Source of the DNA: CAVPGH01 sp046726955
GTDB taxonomy: Bacteria; Acidobacteriota; Vicinamibacteria; Fen-336
NCBI GenBank assembly: GCA_046726955.1
Contig: JBKPBQ010000452.1
Location: forward strand, 1 to 8,024
Reading direction: 5' to 3'
DNA length: 8,024 nt
Both the position numbers and the translations under genes were made by a program. This document shows, in pieces, positions 1 to 4,642 of the stretch. The notes below the pieces were generated by a model, which did not search any database, was not told where the DNA came from, and was given only the letters and a program-made list of their open reading frames with translations. Each line of letters starts with the position of its first letter. Position 1 is the first letter of the stretch.

Positions 1-342
1 GTGCTCGCCTTCCACTCGAACCCCTTCGACGAGAAGCTGCGCTACGACGGCGGCCCGCTCGAGCCCGTGCTGCGCGCGATCATCGCCGAAGCCGACGGCT
101 TCCCCGGCCAGGTCCTGATCGTCCACGGCCACTACCACGAGTTCACGGTTGACCGCCCGGTGAGCCAGCTCGACCTCGACAAGCCGGGAGTGAGCCACCC
201 GAACCTGACTCGGCTCCAGGTCTACGGCTGGCCGGACATGAAGGCGGTCCGCGTCACCGTGGACACGTCGAAGCCCTGGGTCTTCGGCTTCGAGCCGCTC
301 TACGCGTCGGAGGGGTCGGTCTCGACCAGCCGCGGCCGGTAG
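1..342 (+). CDS. Calcineurin-like metallophosphoesterase, C-terminal part (5' end outside window)
   Basis: This is the 3' end of a gene that enters from the left edge. The GTG at base 1 is in frame but is probably an internal valine, because the visible 113 residues begin inside a beta strand (VLAFHSNPFD). The key motif is VHGHYHEF at residues 41-48 of the visible part. It matches the GHxH metal-ligand loop near the C-terminus of calcineurin-like phosphoesterases, which use a two-metal centre to hydrolyse phosphoesters. The later pattern (NLTRLQVYG, then VRVTVD and a final VFGFEPL strand) resembles the end of the bacterial members that close with a beta strand after the HGD/HGH loop. The substrate cannot be told. 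The upstream metal-binding motifs lie outside the window, so catalytic competence is not shown. The gene ends TAG and converges on the SRPBCC gene with a 16 bp gap; I see no clear terminator hairpin between them. Confidence 0.72.
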   Translation: MLAFHSNPFDEKLRYDGGPLEPVLRAIIAEADGFPGQVLIVHGHYHEFTVDRPVSQLDLDKPGVSHPNLTRLQVYGWPDMKAVRVTVDTSKPWVFGFEPLYASEGSVSTSRGR

Positions 343-358
343 AGACGACGGCGAGTGC

Positions 359-826
359 TCATCGGCGTTCGCGCTGCCGAGCAACCTCGACTGCGATCTC
401 CCCGATCTTCCGGCCCGCCCGCTCCGCGAAATCGAGCGAGGCCGCGTGGAAGTCCTCGCCGTGCGGAAGCGCGTCGAAGTCCCCGATCTCGATGTCGAGC
501 CGCGTGCCGCCCGCGACGGGCGCCAGGGAGTACGCGTAGCCGACGTCGTAGGCGGACGGCGGAAGCGGCCACGTCGATCCGTAGAGCGCGAGGCGCAGCC
601 GCTCGCCGGGCTCGAGCGCGACGACAGTGAGCTTCGTGCAGCCCCCGTCCACACGGTTCCACCGGAGCTCGCTTCCGAGAGCGAGCCAGTCCGACTCCCA
701 CTCGTCCGGCAGATCGTCCCACTCCGCGATCCAGCGCAGCGTCGTCAGGACCTCCCAGACCGCGGCCACGGGAGCGTCGATCGTCACCGTCTCCCTGACC
801 ACGAGCGGCCGTGCCGTCGCCATCAT
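359..826 (-). CDS. SRPBCC (START-like) domain protein
   Basis: A 155-residue protein with the features of the SRPBCC/Bet v1-like superfamily, close to the AHSA1 or polyketide-cyclase-like groups. An N-terminal strand (VVRETVTIDAP, about 9-19) is followed by the typical helix VAAVWEVLTTLRWIAEWDD (20-38). Alternating strands come next (SELRWNR, CTKLTVVAL, RLRLALYG, TRLDIEIGDF), and a long C-terminal helix (about 127-150) would cap the hydrophobic pocket. Members bind small hydrophobic ligands or act as cyclases or stress proteins; the ligand here is unknown. The start is ATG at 826, immediately followed by a second ATG. The first forms an ATGA overlap with the TGA of the upstream SDR gene. A GAGGGGG ribosome binding site lies 7 bases upstream. 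The arrangement implies translational coupling and joint expression with the SDR. No signal peptide is visible, so it should be cytoplasmic. Confidence 0.85.
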   Translation of the reverse strand: MMATARPLVVRETVTIDAPVAAVWEVLTTLRWIAEWDDLPDEWESDWLALGSELRWNRVDGGCTKLTVVALEPGERLRLALYGSTWPLPPSAYDVGYAYSLAPVAGGTRLDIEIGDFDALPHGEDFHAASLDFAERAGRKIGEIAVEVARQRERR

Positions 827-1764
827 GCCGACACCCCCTCGGGGCGGCGCGATTCGGGCGGAGTCCGCGGCGTTTCCGGGGCGAGGAGCGCCGGACCGAG
901 CGCCGTCGGGGCCTGCGTCACGAGGTCGGCGAGGAATCGCCAGGCCCGGTCCTGGCCGTGCCGGTCGCTTGCCAGCGGCGAGGGCTTCTGCGGCCGGGCG
1001 TCGGGTCCGAAGTACTCGCCATTCCAGCCCGCGAGCTCGGGCGACCGGGCGAGCGCGATCGAGGAGAACGCGGCGGCTTCCGGCGACGCCCAGCGCTGGA
1101 CGAGACGCACGATCGGCCGGAAGAGCGACGTCGCGACGGGCGCGGTCTCGAGCCTCCGCGCTCCCGCTGTCCAGGCGAGGCCGGGGTTCGCGGCGTTGAC
1201 GGCGATCCCGATGCCCTCGGGACGCCGCGCGAGAGCGAGCGTGAAGAGGAGCCCCAGGAGCTTGGCCCGGCCCAGCGCGTTCTGGGGCGCAGCCGCATCG
1301 ACGGCGTCGAAGCCGCCGAAGACGTCGCCGCGAAAGCCCGCGTACGCTCCGCACACGACGTTCACCACGCGGGCTCGGCCCGCGGCCTGCAGGAGCGGCA
1401 GGAGTGCTTGCGTGAGGGCGAACGGGCCCACGGCGTTGAGCGCGAGCGTCGCGTCGTAGCCGTCCTCGGTGACGCGCCGATCGGCCACTCCGCCGGCGTT
1501 GTTCACGAGCACGTCGAGGCGGTGGACCCGCTCGCGCACGCGACGGGCCAGGCGCTGGTTGCCCCCCACGGTCTCGTGGTCGGCGTCGAGGAACACCACG
1601 TCCGCGCCGGGAACGTCGCGCCGCAGCCGATCGAGCGCCGCGAGCCCGTGGCCGGCATCGCGGCCGGTCACGACCACCCGCGCCCCTCGGACGGCGAGGG
1701 CACGGGCGGTGAAGAAACCGATCCCGGACGTCGCTCCCGTGACGAGGACCGTCTGGCCCTTCAT
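823..1764 (-). CDS. Short-chain dehydrogenase/reductase (SDR), retinol-dehydrogenase-like, degenerate active site
   Basis: A 313-residue Rossmann-fold protein. The dinucleotide-binding motif TGATSGIG sits at 9-16, and TGRD at 33-36 follows the second strand, as in NADP-preferring members. LDVLVNNAGG (83-92) carries the NNAG motif, and N110 occupies the place of the structural/catalytic Asn. NPG at 193-195 and the C-terminal NGEYFGPD...PSP region resemble the retinol-dehydrogenase/WW-oxidoreductase-like SDRs. The usual YxxxK is replaced: the segment aligning with YGQSKLANLLF reads LGRAKLLGLLF, giving L164 where Tyr is expected while K168 is kept. The usual SS after VVNV is V137-C138. Ordinary oxidoreductase chemistry is therefore doubtful. 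The start at 1764 is chosen because ATG begins the first Rossmann strand and AGAAAGGA lies 6 bases upstream; a longer in-frame start at 1866 would only add 34 unconserved-looking residues. It is the first gene of an operon with the SRPBCC gene. Confidence 0.88.
   Translation of the reverse strand: MKGQTVLVTGATSGIGFFTARALAVRGARVVVTGRDAGHGLAALDRLRRDVPGADVVFLDADHETVGGNQRLARRVRERVHRLDVLVNNAGGVADRRVTEDGYDATLALNAVGPFALTQALLPLLQAAGRARVVNVVCGAYAGFRGDVFGGFDAVDAAAPQNALGRAKLLGLLFTLALARRPEGIGIAVNAANPGLAWTAGARRLETAPVATSLFRPIVRLVQRWASPEAAAFSSIALARSPELAGWNGEYFGPDARPQKPSPLASDRHGQDRAWRFLADLVTQAPTALGPALLAPETPRTPPESRRPEGVSA
834..840 (-). promoter_or_regulatory. Ribosome binding site of the SRPBCC gene
   Basis: Read on the minus strand this is GAGGGGG, 7 bases before the ATG at 826. 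It lies inside the last codons of the SDR gene and supports the ATG whose last bases overlap the SDR stop. Confidence 0.55.
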
Positions 1765-1770
1765 GGCCGA

Positions 1771-1780
1771 TCCTTTCTCC
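1771..1780 (-). promoter_or_regulatory. Ribosome binding site of the SDR gene
   Basis: On the minus strand the bases read GGAGAAAGGA, with AAGGA ending 6 bases before the ATG at 1764. This site decides the start in favour of the MKGQTVLVTG N-terminus. Confidence 0.6.
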
Positions 1781-1826
1781 GCCCACTCTCTCGTCGTTCG
1801 GACGGCCCGCGATTCGACATCCGCCG

Positions 1827-1856
1827 TATAGAGAAGATAGGGGCGATATATGTCAG
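1827..1856 (-). promoter_or_regulatory. Possible promoter for the SDR-SRPBCC operon
   Basis: On the minus strand CTGACA (1856-1851), a five-of-six match to the sigma-70 -35 box, is followed after 18 bases by TCTATA (1832-1827), a weak -10 candidate. The stretch is AT-rich compared with the coding DNA around it. The match is only by eye, and other TATA-like hexamers lie in the same 30 bases. Confidence 0.3.
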
Positions 1857-1903
1857 GGAGCGTCATGTAGGACTCGTCACCTCGCCGAACTCCGGCTTTC
1901 CCG

Positions 1904-1909
1904 TATACT
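1904..1909 (+). promoter_or_regulatory. Candidate -10 box for the kinase genes
   Basis: TATACT lies 41 bases before the kinase 1 ATG and matches the sigma-70 -10 consensus at five of six positions. No good -35 hexamer is seen at 16-18 bases upstream (the bases there are CTCGCC-like), so the promoter would be weak, activator dependent, or read by another sigma factor. Confidence 0.35.
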
Positions 1910-1937
1910 TCGATGATTCACGCCATTGAACCGGTGT

Positions 1938-1944
1938 GGGAGGG
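1938..1944 (+). promoter_or_regulatory. Ribosome binding site of kinase 1
   Basis: GGGAGGG lies 6 bases before the ATG at 1951. This supports ATG 1951 over the in-frame GTG at 1936, which would place the start upstream of this site. The resulting N-terminus MSTAG is shared with kinase 2. Confidence 0.7.
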
Positions 1945-1950
1945 CAGCTG

Positions 1951-4635
1951 ATGAGCACTGCCGGGACGACGATGTCCAGCCTGGTCCCGTCGACCCGGCT
2001 GGGCCCCTACGAGATCACGGTCTCGCTGGGGGCCGGCGGGATGGGCGAGGTCTATCGCTCCCGCGACACCCGGCTCGACCGCGAGGTGGCGGTCAAGATC
2101 CTCCCTCCCCAGCTCGCCGCGGACCCGCAGTTCCGCGCGCGGTTCGACCGCGAGGCCAAGAGCATCTCGGCCCTGAACCACCCGCACATCTGCACGCTCC
2201 ACGACGTGGGGACGGCGAGCGTGAACGGGCGCGACCTGCACTACCTCGTGCTCGAGCTGATCGAGGGCGAGTCGCTCGCGCAGAGGCTGGCCAAGGGGCC
2301 ACTGCCGATCGAGGAAGTGCTGCGCGTGGGCGCGCAGATCGCCTCGGCCCTCGACGCCGCGCACCGCCGGGGCATCATCCACCGCGACCTGAAGCCCGGC
2401 AACGTCATGCTCACGCGGACCGGGGCGAAGCTGCTCGACTTCGGCCTCGCCCGCGCCGGCGACGGCAAGACGGTCGTGGAAGCGATGTCGTCGCTGAACA
2501 CGCTCGACCACGGGGCGGGCGAGCCGCTGACCGAGCAGGGGACGATCCTGGGCACGTTCCAGTACATGGCCCCGGAGCAGCTCGAAGGGCAGCCGGCCGA
2601 CGCGCGCACCGACATCTTCGCGCTCGGCGCCGTCCTCTACGAGATGGCGACCGGCAAGAAGGCCTTCGAGGGCAAGAGCCGAACGAGCCTGATCGCGGCC
2701 ATCGTGGGACAGCAGCCGCCCGCGATCTCGACCGTGCAGGGGATGAGCCCGCCCGCTCTCGACCACGTGGTGCGCAAGTGCCTGGAGAAGGACCCCGACG
2801 ACCGCTGGCAGAGCGCGCGCGACGTGATGGCGGAGCTGCTGTGGATCTCCGAGGGCGGCTCGCGCGCGGGACTGCCCGGGATCGTCTCCACGCGGCGGCG
2901 CGTGCGGGAGGGGGCGGCCTGGGCCGCCTGCGCGCTGGCGTCGCTGCTCGCGATCGCCTTCGCGGTGGCCTGGGCGCGCCGCGTCCCCGCCCCTCCGCAG
3001 GTGGTCCGCTTCCAGGTCCCCAACCCCGAGGGCGTCACCGACGTGGGGCCGCCCGTCATCTCTCCCGACGGCCGCCTCATCGCCTTCGACGCCTCCGACG
3101 CGGCGGGGCAGCGCGCCCTCTGGCTGCGGCCGCTCGACGCTCTCGAGTCGCGCCTGCTCGCGGGAACCGAAGGAGCCCTCCGGCCGATCTGGTCGCCCGA
3201 CAGCCGCTCCATCGCGTTCATGGCCGGAGGAAAGCTGCGGCGCATCTCGGCCATGGGCGGACCCGCCCAGACGATCGCGGACGCGCCGTTCGGAGCGGAC
3301 GGGTCGTGGAGTCCCCAGGGCGTCATCCTCTTCGACGGCCGCACGAGCGACCCGATATGGAGGGTGGACGCGAGCGGCGGCATCCCGAAGCCGTTCGTGA
3401 CGCCTGACCCCTCGAAGGGCATCCTGGGAGCCGGCTGGCCCGCCTTCCTTCCGGGAGGCCGCTACTTCCTGCACCACCAGCTGATGGCGAACCCCGACGA
3501 CGAGACGCTCATCGCGCGGGCGGTCGACGGCACCGACGCGAAGACGATCCTCAAGACGACGTCGCAGGTCGTCTTTGCGGCCCCGGGGTACCTGCTCTTC
3601 GTGCGCGACAAGACGCTCGTCGCCCAGCGGTTCGACGCCCGCCGGATGGAGCTCCAGGGCGATCCCATCCCGCTCAGCGAGGGCCTCGGGCTCGACGACG
3701 TGGGCCTCGCCTCGATCTCCGCCTCCACGACGGGCGTCCTCGCCTATCGCGCCGGCCAGTCGGACAGGCGGCGGCTGATTTGGATGGACCGGAGCGGCAA
3801 GGAGACGCCGGCCCTGCCGGAAGATCGCGAGTACGTCGACTCCTGGCTGGCCCCCGACGGCCACCGCGTCGTCTTCGAGGTGTCCGAGCCGGGGGGCAAG
3901 GGCGACCTCTGGATCCGGGACTTCGATCGGGGAACGACCACGCGGTTCACCTTCGAGCCCGAGCGCGAGCTCGCCCCCGTCTGGTCCCCCGACGGCCGGA
4001 AGATCGCGTACACGGTGCAGCGCAAGGCCTGGGACCTCTTCGTCAAGGACGCGGCGGGGACCGGGGAGCCGGAGCTGCTGCTCGAGAGCCCGGAGCAGAA
4101 GTTCGTCTGCGACTGGTCGCGCGACGGGGCCTACATCGTCTACGCGAGCCGGAACGAGGACACGGGCTGGGACCTCTGGGCGCTGCCCATGACGGGAGAG
4201 AAGAAGCCGTTCCCCCTGCGCAAGACGAAGTTCGGGGAGCTGAACGCGTCGGTGTCGCCGGACGGCCGGTTCCTCGCCTACCAGTCGAACGAGTCGGGGC
4301 GGACCGAGGTCTACGTGCAGGAGTTCCCGCAGGCGCGGAGCAAGTGGCAGGTCTCCCCGGACGGCGGCCGCGAGCCCTTCTGGCGCGCCGACGGGAAGGA
4401 GCTGTACTACCGCGCGCCCAGCGCGAACGTGATGGCGGTCCCGATCGAGAAGGGACCGACGTTCGCGGCGGGGACGCCGCAGGCGCTCTTCCGGGCCCGC
4501 TTTGCTCCCGTGACCGCGCGCGGCCTCTACCGGCCCACACAAGACGGGCAGCGGTTCCTCGTCCTCGCCCCGCTCGGACGCGACGCGATGCAGCCGGCCA
4601 CGGTCGTCCTGAACTGGACGGCCGCGCTTCCGTAG
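1951..4635 (+). CDS. Transmembrane Ser/Thr protein kinase with PD40/TolB-like beta-propeller (kinase 1)
   Basis: An 894-residue PknB-type (Hanks) kinase. The glycine loop GAGGMGEVY is at 27-35, the ATP-anchoring Lys in VAVK is K49, and the likely alphaC Glu is E68. The catalytic loop HRDLKPGN is at 144-151 (D146), DFG at 163-165, and the activation segment ends at APE 207-209. All catalytic residues are present, and as an RD kinase it is probably activated by phosphorylation in the loop (TEQGT...GTFQYMAPE). The kinase domain ends near 300. A basic stretch (RRRVRE, 315-320) precedes one hydrophobic helix (about 322-342). The remainder is a propeller with recurring SPDG-like signatures (for example 371-374, 415-418, 634-637, 679-682, 769-772). 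The expected topology is a cytoplasmic kinase and an extracytoplasmic propeller acting as sensor or interaction surface; the signal is unknown. The C-terminus LNWTAALP is of a kind familiar from acidobacterial kinases. It is the first gene of a tandem pair. Confidence 0.93.
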   Translation: MSTAGTTMSSLVPSTRLGPYEITVSLGAGGMGEVYRSRDTRLDREVAVKILPPQLAADPQFRARFDREAKSISALNHPHICTLHDVGTASVNGRDLHYLVLELIEGESLAQRLAKGPLPIEEVLRVGAQIASALDAAHRRGIIHRDLKPGNVMLTRTGAKLLDFGLARAGDGKTVVEAMSSLNTLDHGAGEPLTEQGTILGTFQYMAPEQLEGQPADARTDIFALGAVLYEMATGKKAFEGKSRTSLIAAIVGQQPPAISTVQGMSPPALDHVVRKCLEKDPDDRWQSARDVMAELLWISEGGSRAGLPGIVSTRRRVREGAAWAACALASLLAIAFAVAWARRVPAPPQVVRFQVPNPEGVTDVGPPVISPDGRLIAFDASDAAGQRALWLRPLDALESRLLAGTEGALRPIWSPDSRSIAFMAGGKLRRISAMGGPAQTIADAPFGADGSWSPQGVILFDGRTSDPIWRVDASGGIPKPFVTPDPSKGILGAGWPAFLPGGRYFLHHQLMANPDDETLIARAVDGTDAKTILKTTSQVVFAAPGYLLFVRDKTLVAQRFDARRMELQGDPIPLSEGLGLDDVGLASISASTTGVLAYRAGQSDRRRLIWMDRSGKETPALPEDREYVDSWLAPDGHRVVFEVSEPGGKGDLWIRDFDRGTTTRFTFEPERELAPVWSPDGRKIAYTVQRKAWDLFVKDAAGTGEPELLLESPEQKFVCDWSRDGAYIVYASRNEDTGWDLWALPMTGEKKPFPLRKTKFGELNASVSPDGRFLAYQSNESGRTEVYVQEFPQARSKWQVSPDGGREPFWRADGKELYYRAPSANVMAVPIEKGPTFAAGTPQALFRARFAPVTARGLYRPTQDGQRFLVLAPLGRDAMQPATVVLNWTAALP
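2160..2207 (+). repeat. 48-bp perfect direct repeat, copy in kinase 1
   Basis: The 48 bases here are identical, third codon positions included, to 4852-4899 in kinase 2. They encode the conserved SISALNHPHICTLHDV region of the kinase domain. Perfect identity is longer than in the surrounding alignment, where silent differences are common. Shorter perfect matches also exist, for example 2599-2633 with its kinase 2 counterpart. Confidence 0.85.
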
Positions 4636-4638
4636 GAG
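4634..4638 (+). promoter_or_regulatory. Ribosome binding site of kinase 2, overlapping the kinase 1 stop
   Basis: AGGAG begins within the TAG stop of kinase 1 (4633-4635) and ends 4 bases before the ATG at 4643. A terminating ribosome would sit on this site, which points to coupled translation of the two kinases from one mRNA. Confidence 0.7.
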
Positions 4639-4642
4639 CGGG

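Larger units (their letters stand above)
1765..1950. other. Divergent intergenic region between the SDR operon and the kinase genes
   Basis: These 186 bases separate two divergent gene starts and must hold the regulatory signals for both. The middle (about 1811-1860 and 1898-1920) is much richer in A and T than the flanking genes. It carries TATA-like hexamers on both strands and two similar words, ATATGTCAGG and CGTCATGTAGG, about 10 bases apart. I found no convincing long inverted repeat, RNA structure or small gene. Confidence 0.6.

Noticed and set aside
343..358. Bidirectional terminator between the phosphoesterase and SRPBCC genes
   Set aside because: Only 16 bases, with no convincing stem or T-run on either strand.
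359..1786. A 475-codon minus-strand frame joining the SRPBCC protein to a long N-terminal extension
   Set aside because: The extension is the SDR gene read in the wrong frame (Arg/Pro/Ala-rich). The true SRPBCC start is the ATG at 826, next to a ribosome binding site.
1765..1866. A 34-residue N-terminal extension of the SDR from an ATG at 1866
   Set aside because: The Rossmann fold begins at the ATG at 1764, which has a good ribosome binding site; the extension would cover the putative promoter.
1841..1875. PadR/ArsR-type operator suggested by ATATATGTC and GTCATGTAG
   Set aside because: The words form an imperfect direct repeat rather than a proper dyad, and no regulator gene of those families is in the window.
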